In this document: piece after piece, positions 9,791 through 20,976 of the stretch
Layout: every line of letters starts with the position of its first letter
Position numbering within the stretch: position 1 is the stretch's first letter
Origin: Leptoclinus maculatus
Taxonomy: Eukaryota; Chordata; Actinopteri; Perciformes; Stichaeidae
DNA length: 64,000 nt
Assembly (NCBI GenBank): GCA_032191485.1
Contig: JAVDOI010000019.1
Span: 10,695,784-10,759,783 of the forward strand
Direction: 5' to 3'
Notes under the pieces: generated by a model
Seen by the model: the letters and a program-made list of their open reading frames with translations, nothing else
Database searches by the model: none
Told to the model about the DNA's origin: nothing
Translations under genes and position numbers: made by a program

Positions 9791-10854
9791 CGACATGCTG
9801 TACTATAACTAAGTTAAGTTGAGTGACTTCAAAAATGAAGTAACTTCAAAAGTAACTTTAAAAAATAAAGTAACTCAAAATAAAGAGTAACTTTTAAAAT
9901 GAAGTAACTCAAAAAGTAACTAAAAATAAAGAGTAACTTCTAAAATAAAGTAACTTTAAAAATAGAGTAACTTTTATAGACATGCTATACTATGACTTTT
10001 TATGATTGTTTCATCATGTTAAACTGACTTGTCGACATGCTATACTGTGCTATAATGTTTATAACTGCAGCAACTCTCTTCATCAACACCATGCTGTACT
10101 ATGAATTAATTAAATTAAGTTGAGTATCTTCAAATATAAAGTAACTTTAAAAAGTAACTAAAAAAGTAACTTAACGACATGCTATACTATGCCGTTTATA
10201 ACTGCAGAAACTCCCTTCATCAACACCACGACCAGTGGCTGGACTCCAGCGGGATTATGCCTTATCTGACCTCAGCATCACCAGCCCTCGATTGTCTTCC
10301 TTCAGAATGGAGTCCAATCGCCAAAGATGTTGCACTAATCAAATTTGTACAATGTGTAAAAAATTATTGTGAAATTCTAATGAAGTCTCTCCTGGTTGAA
10401 TGACTTTTATATGACTGTTTTCTACATTCTATAATAAGACTGTTTTTGACTTTTTTCGACATGCTGTACTATAACTAAGTTAAGTTGAGTAACTTCAAAA
10501 ATGAAGTAACTTCAAAAGTAACTTTAAAAAATAAAGTAACTCAAAAGTACACACACGCGAAAAGGGGACGCTGGCGCAACTAAAAGCTAGGGGTACAGTG
10601 TCTTGCTCAGGGAGACTTTGACACATGACACGTCCCAGTCAAGGATTGAACCTTTGACCTTGCGGTTACCAGACAACCCTCTTAACCCAGGGAGCCACGG
10701 ATGGAGGATGGAGTCCAATCTCCAAAGATGTTGCACTATTCAAATTTGTACAATGTGTAATAAATTTTGAAATTCTAATGAAGTCTCTCCTGGTTGAATG
10801 ACTTTTATATGACTGTTTTCTACATTCTATAATAAGACTGTTTTTGACTTTTTT
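9791..10854 (+). repeat. array A unit 6 (1064 bp)
   Basis: Short form, haplotype I, with AATAAATT. Confidence 0.95.
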
Positions 10855-11929
10855 CGACATGCTGTACTATAACTAAGTTAAGTTGAGTGACTTCAAAAAT
10901 GAAGTAACTTCAAAAGTAACTTTAAAAAATAAAGTAACTCAAAAGTAACTCAAAATAAAGAGTAACTTTTAAAATGAAGTAACTCAAAAAGTAACTAAAA
11001 ATAAAGAGTAACTTTTAAAATAAAGTAACTTTAAAAATAGAGTAACTTTTATAGACATGCTATACTATGACTTTTTATGATTGTTTCATCATGTTAAACT
11101 GACTTGTCGACATGCTATACTGTGCTATAATGTTTATAACTGCAGCAACTCCCTTCATCAACACCATGCTGTACTATGAATTAATTAAATTAAGTTGATT
11201 ATCTTCAAATATAAAGTAACTTTAAAAAGTAACTAAAAAAGTAACTTAACGACATGCTATACTATGCCGTTTATAACTGCAGAAACTCCCTTCATCAACA
11301 CCACGACCAGTGGCTGGACTCCAGCGGGATTATGCCTTATCTGACCTCAGCATCACCAGCCCTCGATTGTCTTCCTTCAGAATGGAGTCCAATCGCCAAA
11401 GATGTTGCACTAATCAAATTTGTACAATGTGTAAAAAATTATTGTGAAATTCTAATGAAGTCTTTCCTGGTTGAATGACTTTTATATGACTGTTTTCTAC
11501 ATTCTATAATAAGACTGTTTTTGACTTTTTTCGACATGCTGTACTATAACTAAGTTAAGTTGAGTAACTTCAAAAATGAAGTAACTTCAAAAGTAACTTT
11601 AAAAAATAAAGTAACTCAAAAGTACACACACGCGAAAAGGGGACGCTGGCGCAACTAAAAGCTAGGGGTACAGTGTCTTGCTCAGGGAGACTTTGACACA
11701 TGACACGTCCCAGTCAAGGATTGAACCTTTGACTTTGCGGTTACCAGACAACCCTCTTAACCCAGGGAGCCACGGATGGAGGATGGAGTCCAATCTCCAA
11801 AGATGTTGCACTATTCAAATTTGTACAATGTGTAATACATTTTGAAATTCTAATGAAGTCTCTCCTGGTTGAATGACTTTTATATGACTGTTTTCTACAT
11901 TCTATAATAAGACTGTTTTTGACTTTTTT
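10855..11929 (+). repeat. array A unit 7 (1075 bp)
   Basis: Long form, haplotype II, with AATACATT. It carries a private C-to-T change (TCTTTCCTGG) near 11463. Confidence 0.95.
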
Positions 11930-12993
11930 CGACATGCTGTACTATAACTAAGTTAAGTTGAGTGACTTCAAAAATGAAGTAACTTCAAAAGTAACTTTAA
12001 AAAATAAAGTAACTCAAAATAAAGAGTAACTTTTAAAATGAAGTAACTCAAAAAGTAACTAAAAATAAAGAGTAACTTCTAAAATAAAGTAACTTTAAAA
12101 ATAGAGTAACTTTTATAGACATGCTATACTATGACTTTTTATGATTGTTTCATCATGTTAAACTGACTTGTCGACATGCTATACTGTGCTATAATGTTTA
12201 TAACTGCAGCAACTCTCTTCATCAACACCATGCTGTACTATGAATTAATTAAATTAAGTTGAGTATCTTCAAATATAAAGTAACTTTAAAAAGTAACTAA
12301 AAAAGTAACTTAACGACATGCTATACTATGCCGTTTATAACTGCAGAAACTCCCTTCATCAACACCACGACCAGTGGCTGGACTCCAGCGGGATTATGCC
12401 TTATCTGACCTCAGCATCACCAGCCCTCGATTGTCTTCCTTCAGAATGGAGTCCAATCGCCAAAGATGTTGCACTAATCAAATTTGTACAATGTGTAAAA
12501 AATTATTGTGAAATTCTAATGAAGTCTCTCCTGGTTGAATGACTTTTATATGACTGTTTTCTACATTCTATAATAAGACTGTTTTTGACTTTTTTCGACA
12601 TGCTGTACTATAACTAAGTTAAGTTGAGTAACTTCAAAAATGAAGTAACTTCAAAAGTAACTTTAAAAAATAAAGTAACTCAAAAGTACACACACGCGAA
12701 AAGGGGACGCTGGCGCAACTAAAAGCTAGGGGTACAGTGTCTTGCTCAGGGAGACTTTGACACATGACACGTCCCAGTCAAGGATTGAACCTTTGACCTT
12801 GCGGTTACCAGACAACCCTCTTAACCCAGGGAGCCACGGATGGAGGATGGAGTCCAATCTCCAAAGATGTTGCACTATTCAAATTTGTACAATGTGTAAT
12901 ACATTTTGAAATTCTAATGAAGTCTCTCCTGGTTGAATGACTTTTATATGACTGTTTTCTACATTCTATAATAAGACTGTTTTTGACTTTTTT
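11930..12993 (+). repeat. array A unit 8 (1064 bp)
   Basis: Short form, haplotype I, AATACATT. First of three consecutive short haplotype I units. Confidence 0.95.
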
Positions 12994-14057
12994 CGACATG
13001 CTGTACTATAACTAAGTTAAGTTGAGTGACTTCAAAAATGAAGTAACTTCAAAAGTAACTTTAAAAAATAAAGTAACTAAAAATAAAGAGTAACTTTTAA
13101 AATGAAGTAACTCAAAAAGTAACTAAAAATAAAGAGTAACTTCTAAAATAAAGTAACTTTAAAAATAGAGTAACTTTTATAGACATGCTATACTATGACT
13201 TTTTATGATTGTTTCATCATGTTAAACTGACTTGTCGACATGCTATACTGTGCTATAATGTTTATAACTGCAGCAACTCTCTTCATCAACACCATGCTGT
13301 ACTATGAATTAATTAAATTAAGTTGAGTATCTTCAAATATAAAGTAACTTTAAAAAGTAACTAAAAAAGTAACTTAACGACATGCTATACTATGCCGTTT
13401 ATAACTGCAGAAACTCCCTTCATCAACACCACGACCAGTGGCTGGACTCCAGCGGGATTATGCCTTATCTGACCTCAGCATCACCAGCCCTCGATTGTCT
13501 TCCTTCAGAATGGAGTCCAATCGCCAAAGATGTTGCACTAATCAAATTTGTACAATGTGTAAAAAATTATTGTGAAATTCTAATGAAGTCTCTCCTGGTT
13601 GAATGACTTTTATATGACTGTTTTCTACATTCTATAATAAGACTGTTTTTGACTTTTTTCGACATGCTGTACTATAACTAAGTTAAGTTGAGTAACTTCA
13701 AAAATGAAGTAACTTCAAAAGTAACTTTAAAAAATAAAGTAACTCAAAAGTACACACACGCGAAAAGGGGACGCTGGCGCAACTAAAAGCTAGGGGTACA
13801 GTGTCTTGCTCAGGGAGACTTTGACACATGACACGTCCCAGTCAAGGATTGAACCTTTGACCTTGCGGTTACCAGACAACCCTCTTAACCCAGGGAGCCA
13901 CGGATGGAGGATGGAGTCCAATCTCCAAAGATGTTGCACTATTCAAATTTGTACAATGTGTAATACATTTTGAAATTCTAATGAAGTCTCTCCTGGTTGA
14001 ATGACTTTTATATGACTGTTTTCTACATTCTATAATAAGACTGTTTTTGACTTTTTT
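12994..14057 (+). repeat. array A unit 9 (1064 bp)
   Basis: Short form, haplotype I, AATACATT. It has the same GTAACTAAAAATAAAG spacer variant as unit 3. Confidence 0.95.
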
Positions 14058-15121
14058 CGACATGCTGTACTATAACTAAGTTAAGTTGAGTGACTTCAAA
14101 AATGAAGTAACTTCAAAAGTAACTTTAAAAAATAAAGTAACTCAAAATAAAGAGTAACTTTTAAAATGAAGTAACTCAAAAAGTAACTAAAAATAAAGAG
14201 TAACTTCTAAAATAAAGTAACTTTAAAAATAGAGTAACTTTTATAGACATGCTATACTATGACTTTTTATGATTGTTTCATCATGTTAAACTGACTTGTC
14301 GACATGCTATACTGTGCTATAATGTTTATAACTGCAGCAACTCTCTTCATCAACACCATGCTGTACTATGAATTAATTAAATTAAGTTGAGTATCTTCAA
14401 ATATAAAGTAACTTTAAAAAGTAACTAAAAAAGTAACTTAACGACATGCTATACTATGCCGTTTATAACTGCAGAAACTCCCTTCATCAACACCACGACC
14501 AGTGGCTGGACTCCAGCGGGATTATGCCTTATCTGACCTCAGCATCACCAGCCCTCGATTGTCTTCCTTCAGAATGGAGTCCAATCGCCAAAGATGTTGC
14601 ACTAATCAAATTTGTACAATGTGTAAAAAATTATTGTGAAATTCTAATGAAGTCTCTCCTGGTTGAATGACTTTTATATGACTGTTTTCTACATTCTATA
14701 ATAAGACTGTTTTTGACTTTTTTCGACATGCTGTACTATAACTAAGTTAAGTTGAGTAACTTCAAAAATGAAGTAACTTCAAAAGTAACTTTAAAAAATA
14801 AAGTAACTCAAAAGTACACACACGCGAAAAGGGGACGCTGGCGCAACTAAAAGCTAGGGGTACAGTGTCTTGCTCAGGGAGACTTTGACACATGACACGT
14901 CCCAGTCAAGGATTGAACCTTTGACCTTGCGGTTACCAGACAACCCTCTTAACCCAGGGAGCCACGGATGGAGGATGGAGTCCAATCTCCAAAGATGTTG
15001 CACTATTCAAATTTGTACAATGTGTAATACATTTTGAAATTCTAATGAAGTCTCTCCTGGTTGAATGACTTTTATATGACTGTTTTCTACATTCTATAAT
15101 AAGACTGTTTTTGACTTTTTT
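14058..15121 (+). repeat. array A unit 10 (1064 bp)
   Basis: Short form, haplotype I, AATACATT. Confidence 0.95.
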
Positions 15122-16196
15122 CGACATGCTGTACTATAACTAAGTTAAGTTGAGTGACTTCAAAAATGAAGTAACTTCAAAAGTAACTTTAAAAAATAAA
15201 GTAACTCAAAAGTAACTCAAAATAAAGAGTAACTTTTAAAATGAAGTAACTCAAAAAGTAACTAAAAATAAAGAGTAACTTCTAAAATAAAGTAACTTTA
15301 AAAATAGAGTAACTTTTATAGACATGCTATACTATGACTTTTTATGATTGTTTCATCATGTTAAACTGACTTGTCGACATGCTATACTGTGCTATAATGT
15401 TTATAACTGCAGCAACTCTCTTCATCAACACCATGCTGTACTATGAATTAATTAAATTAAGTTGAGTATCTTCAAATATAAAGTAACTTTAAAAAGTAAC
15501 TAAAAAAGTAACTTAACGACATGCTATACTATGCCGTTTATAACTGCAGAAACTCCCTTCATCAACACCACGACCAGTGGCTGGACTCCAGCGGGATTAT
15601 GCCTTATCTGACCTCAGCATCACCAGCCCTCGATTGTCTTCCTTCAGAATGGAGTCCAATCGCCAAAGATGTTGCACTAATCAAATTTGTACAATGTGTA
15701 AAAAATTATTGTGAAATTCTAATGAAGTCTCTCCTGGTTGAATGACTTTTATATGACTGTTTTCTACATTCTATAATAAGACTGTTTTTGACTTTTTTCG
15801 ACATGCTGTACTATAACTAAGTTAAGTTGAGTAACTTCAAAAATGAAGTAACTTCAAAAGTAACTTTAAAAAATAAAGTAACTCAAAAGTACACACACGC
15901 GAAAAGGGGACGCTGGCGCAACTAAAAGCTAGGGGTACAGTGTCTTGCTCAGGGAGACTTTGACACATGACACGTCCCAGTCAAGGATTGAACCTTTGAC
16001 CTTGCGGTTACCAGACAACCCTCTTAACCCAGGGAGCCACGGATGGAGGATGGAGTCCAATCTCCAAAGATGTTGCACTATTCAAATTTGTACAATGTGT
16101 AATACATTTTGAAATTCTAATGAAGTCTCTCCTGGTTGAATGACTTTTATATGACTGTTTTCTACATTCTATAATAAGACTGTTTTTGACTTTTTT
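15122..16196 (+). repeat. array A unit 11 (1075 bp)
   Basis: Long form with haplotype I, AATACATT. A second case, with unit 4, of the long form on the haplotype I background. Confidence 0.95.
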
Positions 16197-17271
16197 CGAC
16201 ATGCTGTACTATAACTAAGTTAAGTTGAGTGACTTCAAAAATGAAGTAACTTCAAAAGTAACTTTAAAAAATAAAGTAACTTAAAAGTAACTCAAAATAA
16301 AGAGTAACTTTTAAAATGAAGTAACTCAAAAAGTAACTAAAAATAAAGAGTAACTTTTAAAATAAAGTAACTTTAAAAATAGAGTAACTTTTATAGACAT
16401 GCTATACTATGACTTTTTATGATTGTTTCATCATGTTAAACTGACTTGTCGACATGCTATACTGTGCTATAATGTTTATAACTGCAGCAACTCCCTTCAT
16501 CAACACCATGCTGTACTATGAATTAATTAAATTAAGTTGATTATCTTCAAATATAAAGTAACTTTAAAAAGTAACTAAAAAAGTAACTTAACGACATGCT
16601 ATACTATGCCGTTTATAACTGCAGAAACTCCCTTCATCAACACCACGACCAGTGGCTGGACTCCAGCGGGATTATGCCTTATCTGACCTCAGCATCACCA
16701 GCCCTCGATTGTCTTCCTTCAGAATGGAGTCCAATCGCCAAAGATGTTGCACTAATCAAATTTGTACAATGTGTAAAAAATTATTGTGAAATTCTAATGA
16801 AGTCTCTCCTGGTTGAATGACTTTTATATGACTGTTTTCTACATTCTATAATAAGACTGTTTTTGACTTTTTTCGACATGCTGTACTATAACTAAGTTAA
16901 GTTGAGTAACTTCAAAAATGAAGTAACTTCAAAAGTAACTTTAAAAAATAAAGTAACTCAAAAGTACACACACGCGAAAAGGGGACGCTGGCGCAACTAA
17001 AAGCTAGGGGTACAGTGTCTTGCTCAGGGAGACTTTGACACATGACACGTCCCAGTCAAGGAATGAACCTTTGACTTTGCGGTTACCAGACAACCCTCTT
17101 AACCCAGGGAGCCACGGATGGAGGATGGAGTCCAATCTCCAAAGATGTTGCACTATTCAAATTTGTACAATGTGTAATACATTTTGAAATTCTAATGAAG
17201 TCTCTCCTGGTTGAATGACTTTTATATGACTGTTTTCTACATTCTATAATAAGACTGTTTTTGACTTTTTT
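16197..17271 (+). repeat. array A unit 12 (1075 bp)
   Basis: Long form, haplotype II, AATACATT. Private changes: GTAACTTAAAAG in the spacer and GGAATGAACC in the SINE head. Confidence 0.95.
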
Positions 17272-18335
17272 CGACATGCTGTACTATAACTAAGTTAAGT
17301 TGAGTGACTTCAAAAATGAAGTAACTTCAAAAGTAACTTTAAAAAATAAAGTAACTCAAAATAAAGAGTAACTTTTAAAATGAAGTAACTCAAAAAGTAA
17401 CTAAAAATAAAGAGTAACTTCTAAAATAAAGTAACTTTAAAAATAGAGTAACTTTTATAGACATGCTATACTATGACTTTTTATGATTGTTTCATCATGT
17501 TAAACTGACTTGTCGACATGCTATACTGTGCTATAATGTTTATAACTGCAGCAACTCCCTTCATCAACACCATGCTGTACTATGAATTAATTAAATTAAG
17601 TTGATTATCTTCAAATATAAAGTAACTTTAAAAAGTAACTAAAAAAGTAACTTAACGACATGCTATACTATGCCGTTTATAACTGCAGAAACTCCCTTCA
17701 TCAACACCACGACCAGTGGCTGGACTCCAGCGGGATTATGCCTTATCTGACCTCAGCATCACCAGCCCTCGATTGTCTTCCTTCAGAATGGAGTCCAATC
17801 GCCAAAGATGTTGCACTAATCAAATTTGTACAATGTGTAAAAAATTATTGTGAAATTCTAATGAAGTCTCTCCTGGTTGAATGACTTTTATATGACTGTT
17901 TTCTACATTCTATAATAAGACTGTTTTTGACTTTTTTCGACATGCTGTACTATAACTAAGTTAAGTTGAGTAACTTCAAAAATGAAGTAACTTCAAAAGT
18001 AACTTTAAAAAATAAAGTAACTCAAAAGTACACACACGCGAAAAGGGGACGCTGGCGCAACTAAAAGCTAGGGGTACAGTGTCTTGCTCAGGGAGACTTT
18101 GACACATGACACGTCCCAGTCAAGGATTGAACCTTTGACCTTGCGGTTACCAGACAACCCTCTTAACCCAGGGAGCCACGGATGGAGGATGGAGTCCAAT
18201 CTCCAAAGATGTTGCACTATTCAAATTTGTACAATGTGTAATACATTTTGAAATTCTAATGAAGTCTCTCCTGGTTGAATGACTTTTATATGACTGTTTT
18301 CTACATTCTATAATAAGACTGTTTTTGACTTTTTT
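17272..18335 (+). repeat. array A unit 13 (1064 bp), recombinant
   Basis: Short form. Haplotype I at the first site (ACTTCTAAAA), haplotype II at the next two (CTCCCTTC, GATTATC), then haplotype I again (TTGACCTT). This is a mosaic best explained by gene conversion or unequal exchange between the two unit types. Confidence 0.93.
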
Positions 18336-18957
18336 CGACATGCTGTACTATAACTAAGTTAAGTTGAGTGACTTCAAAAATGAAGTAACTTCAAAAGTAA
18401 CTTTAAAAAATAAAGTAACTCAAAAGTAACTCAAAATAAAGAGTAACTTTTAAAATGAAGTAACTCAAAAAGTAACTAAAAATAAAGAGTAACTTTTAAA
18501 ATAAAGTAACTTTAAAAATAGAGTAACTTTTATAGACATGCTATACTATGACTTTTTATGATTGTTTCATCATGTTAAACTGACTTGTCGACATGCTATA
18601 CTGTGCTATAATGTTTATAACTGCAGCAACTCCCTTCATCAACACCATGCTGTACTATGAATTAATTAAATTAAGTTGATTATCTTCAAATATAAAGTAA
18701 CTTTAAAAAGTAACTAAAAAAGTAACTTAACGACATGCTATACTATGCCGTTTATAACTGCAGAAACTCCCTTCATCAACACCACGACCAGTGGCTGGAC
18801 TCCAGCGGGATTATGCCTTATCTGACCTCAGCATCACCAGCCCTCGATTGTCTTCCTTCAGAATGGAGTCCAATCGCCAAAGATGTTGCACTAATCAAAT
18901 TTGTACAATGTGTAAAAAATTATTGTGAAATTCTAATGAAGTCTCTCCTGGTTGAAT
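18336..18957 (+). repeat. array A unit 14 (truncated, about 622 bp)
   Basis: Long form, haplotype II at the visible sites. It ends after GGTTGAATTAC. From there the sequence continues with array B-type DNA (ACTTTTTTCAACATGCTG, TTAATTAAATTAAG), so this marks the array A/B junction. Confidence 0.9.
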
Positions 18958-19064
18958 TACTTTCATGACTTTTTTCAACATGCTGTACTATGACTTGTTA
19001 ATTAAATTAAGTTGAGTATCTTCAAAAATAAAGTAACTTAAAAAGTATCTTCAAAAATGAAGTA
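18958..19064 (+). repeat. array A/B transition, spacer DNA
   Basis: Array B-type TTCAACATGCTGTACTATGA, TTAATTAAATTAAGTTGAG and TCTTCAAAAATGAAGTA spacer, joined to the end of the last array A unit. Confidence 0.75.
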
Positions 19065-19209
19065 GCAGTGGGCTGCCAATGACAGGCGCCCGGGGAGCTA
19101 GGGGTACAGTGTTTTGCTCAGGGACACTTCGACACATGACACGTCCCAGTCAAGGATTGAACCTTTGACCTTGCGGTTACCAGACAACCCTCTTAACCCA
19201 GGGAGCCAC
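19065..19209 (-). mobile_element. partial tRNA-SINE (3'-truncated)
   Basis: On the minus strand it runs from GTGGCTCCCTGGG through GAGCAAAACACTGTACCCCT, then AGCTCCCCGGGCGCCTGTCA and GGCAGCCCACTGC, and stops there. It is longer than the array A fragment and shorter than the copy at 19791-20018. That makes it intermediate in the series of SINE truncations seen here. Confidence 0.82.
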
Positions 19210-19276
19210 GGATGGAGGATGGAGTCCAATCTCCAAAGATGTTGCACTATTCAAATTTGTACAATGTGTAATAAAA

Positions 19277-19663
19277 GTAACTTTTTTTCCAAAGTAACTA
19301 AAAAAGTAACTTTTTTTCCAAAGTAACTAAAAAAGTAACTTTTTTTCCAAAGTAACTAAAAAAGTAACTTTTTTCACAAAGTAACTTAAAAAGTAACTTT
19401 TTTCCCAAAGTAACTAAAAAAGTAACTTTTTTCCCAAAGTAACAAAAAAAGTAACTTTTTAAAAAAAGTAATTATAAAAGTAACTTTTTAAAAAAAGTAA
19501 TTATAAAAGTAACTTTTAAAAAAAAGTAATTATAAAAGTAACTTTTTAAAAAAAGTAATTATAAAAGTAACTTTTTAAAAAAAGTAATTATAAAAGTAAC
19601 TTTTTAAAAAAAGTAATTATAAAAGTAACTTTTTAAAAAAAGTAATTATAAAAGTTACTTTTA
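19277..19663 (+). repeat. 29-bp minisatellite block, two variant families
   Basis: First part: 29-bp units beginning GTAACTTTTTTTCC and ending GTAACTAAAAAA, degrading to TTCACA and TTCCCA variants. Second part (from about 19451): units still 29 bp but with T5, A7 and GTAATTATAAAA, in about seven copies. The equal length shows that the second family is a local re-amplification of a mutated unit. Confidence 0.9.
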
Positions 19664-19790
19664 ATGAGACGCTGTACTATGCCGTTTATAATTGCAGAAA
19701 CTCCCTTCATCAACACTATCCCGCTGGACTCCAGCGGGATTATGCCTTATCTGACCTCAGCATCACCAGCCCTCGATTGTCTTCCTTCAG
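19664..19790 (+). repeat. remnant of an array A-type unit ('empty' segment)
   Basis: GACGCTGTACTATGCCG through CTCGATTGTCTTCCTTCAG corresponds to the 4834-4953 segment of array A. It has changes at ATTGCAG and ACACTATCCCGCTGGAC. It ends exactly at CTTCAG, where the SINE tail begins, while array A continues with AATGGAGTCC. It therefore marks the SINE insertion point. Confidence 0.85.
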
Positions 19791-20018
19791 GATTTAATTT
19801 AATTTATTTATTACACTATATTTATCCCTTTATGGGGGAAATTTTTCTCTGCATTTGACGCATATAGGGAGCAGTGGGCTGCCAATGCCAGGCGCCCGGG
19901 GAGCTAGGGGTAGAGTGTCTTGCTCAGTGACACTTCGACACATGACACGTCCCAGTCAAGGTTTGAACCTTCGACCTTGCAGTTACCAGAAAACCCTCTT
20001 AACCCAGGGAGCCACGGC
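19791..20018 (-). mobile_element. nearly full-length tRNA-derived SINE
   Basis: On the minus strand the tRNA-related head begins GTGGCTCCCTGGGTTAAGAG and includes GGTCGAAGGTTCAAACC. The body has CATGTGTCGAAGTGTCACTG, AGCAAGACACTCTACCCC, AGCTCCCCGGGCGCCTGGCA and GGCAGCCCACTGCTCCC. The tail has AAATGCAGAGAAAAATTTCC, CCCATAAAGGGATAAA and ends in a TAAAT-rich stretch. This is the layout of fish tRNA-SINEs with a LINE-related 3' tail. It is the most complete copy in the window, and the shorter copies in both arrays can be derived from it. Clear target-site duplications are not visible. Confidence 0.85.
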
Positions 20019-20300
20019 TGGAGGATGGAGTCCAATCTCCAAAGACGTTGCACTATTCAAATTTGTACAATGTGTAATAAATTGTGAAATTCTAATGAAG
20101 TCTCTCCTGGTTGAATGGTTGACTTTTATGACTTTTTTCAACATGCTGTACTATGATTTGTTAATTAAATTAAGTTGAGTATCTTCAAAAATAAAGTAAC
20201 TTAAAATGTATCTTCAAAAATGAAGTAACTAAAAAAGTAACTTTTTTTCCAAAGTAACTAAAAATGTAACTTTTTTTCCAAAGTATCTAAAAAAGTTAAA

Positions 20301-20590
20301 GAGTCTTGCTCAAGGACACTTCGACACATGACACGTCCCAGTCAAGGGTTGAACCTTCGACCTTGCAGTTACCAGACAACCCTCTTAACCCAGGGAGCCA
20401 CGGATGGAGGATGGAGTCCAATCTCCAAAGATGTTGCACTATTCAAATTTGTACAATGTGTAATAAAAGTAACTTTTTTTCCAAAGTAACTAAAAAAGTA
20501 ACTTTTTTTCCAAAGTAACTAAAAAAGTAACTTTTTTCCCAAAGTAACTAAAAAAGTAACTTTTTTTCCAAAGTATCTAAAAAAGTTAGA
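20301..20590 (+). repeat. array B type S monomer (example, 290 bp)
   Basis: SINE head followed by 29-bp minisatellite copies, the last with GTATCT in place of GTAACT. It carries the marker GCTCAAGGACACTT (A in place of G) and AAGGGTTGAACC, which recur at 28313, 32965 and 38322. Confidence 0.9.
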
Positions 20591-20976
20591 GAGTCTTGCT
20601 CAGGGACACTTCGACACATGACACGTCCCAGTCAAGGATTGAACCTTCGACCTTGCAGTTACCAGACAACCCTCTTAACCCAGGGAGCCACGGCTGGAGG
20701 ATGGAGTCAAATCTCCAACGACGTTGCACTATTCAAATTTGTACAATGTGTAATAAATTGTGAAATTCTAATGAAGTCTCTCCTGGTTGAATGGTTGACT
20801 TTTATGACTTTTTTCAACATGCTGTACTATGATTTGTTAATTAAATTAAGTTGAGTATCTTCAAAAATAAAGTAACTTAAAATGTATCTTCAAAAATGAA
20901 GTAACTAAAAAAGTAACTTTTTTTCCAAAGTAACTAAAAATGTAACTTTTTTTCCAAAGTATCTAAAAAAGTTAAA
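20591..20976 (+). repeat. array B type L monomer (example, 386 bp)
   Basis: Runs from GAGTCTTGCTCAGGG to the next identical start. It carries the marker pair GGAGTCAAATCTCCAACGAC, which recurs at 22358, 28603, 33255 and 38612 and defines corresponding positions in the higher-order repeats. Confidence 0.9.

Larger units (their letters stand above)
4438..18957 (+). repeat. Satellite array A: 1064/1075-bp units, 13 complete + 1 partial
   Basis: Head-to-tail array with units starting at 4438, 5502, 6577, 7641, 8716, 9791, 10855, 11930, 12994, 14058, 15122, 16197, 17272 and 18336. Spacing is only ever 1064 or 1075 bp. The difference is one 11-bp sub-repeat (GTAACTCAAAA). Copies are nearly identical, with a handful of recurrent single-base variants, so the array is strongly homogenised. 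Unit order: AT-rich AGTAACT spacer; CATGCTATACTATG blocks; an 'empty' segment; a second AGTAACT spacer; a truncated SINE head; then a second copy of the empty segment's right part. Identical small open frames (74 and 64 codons) recur in every unit, but no protein family is recognisable. Confidence 0.97.

Noticed and set aside
19277..19663. Short direct repeats of about 29 bp resembling a CRISPR array
   Set aside because: The 29-bp units are contiguous with no unique spacers, lie in a eukaryotic genome and have no cas genes. This is a minisatellite.
20341..20401. tRNA gene on the minus strand
   Set aside because: The head has A- and B-box-like words, but the B box is a base short, no proper cloverleaf or acceptor stem forms, and it continues into a SINE body. 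It is tRNA-derived, not a tRNA gene.
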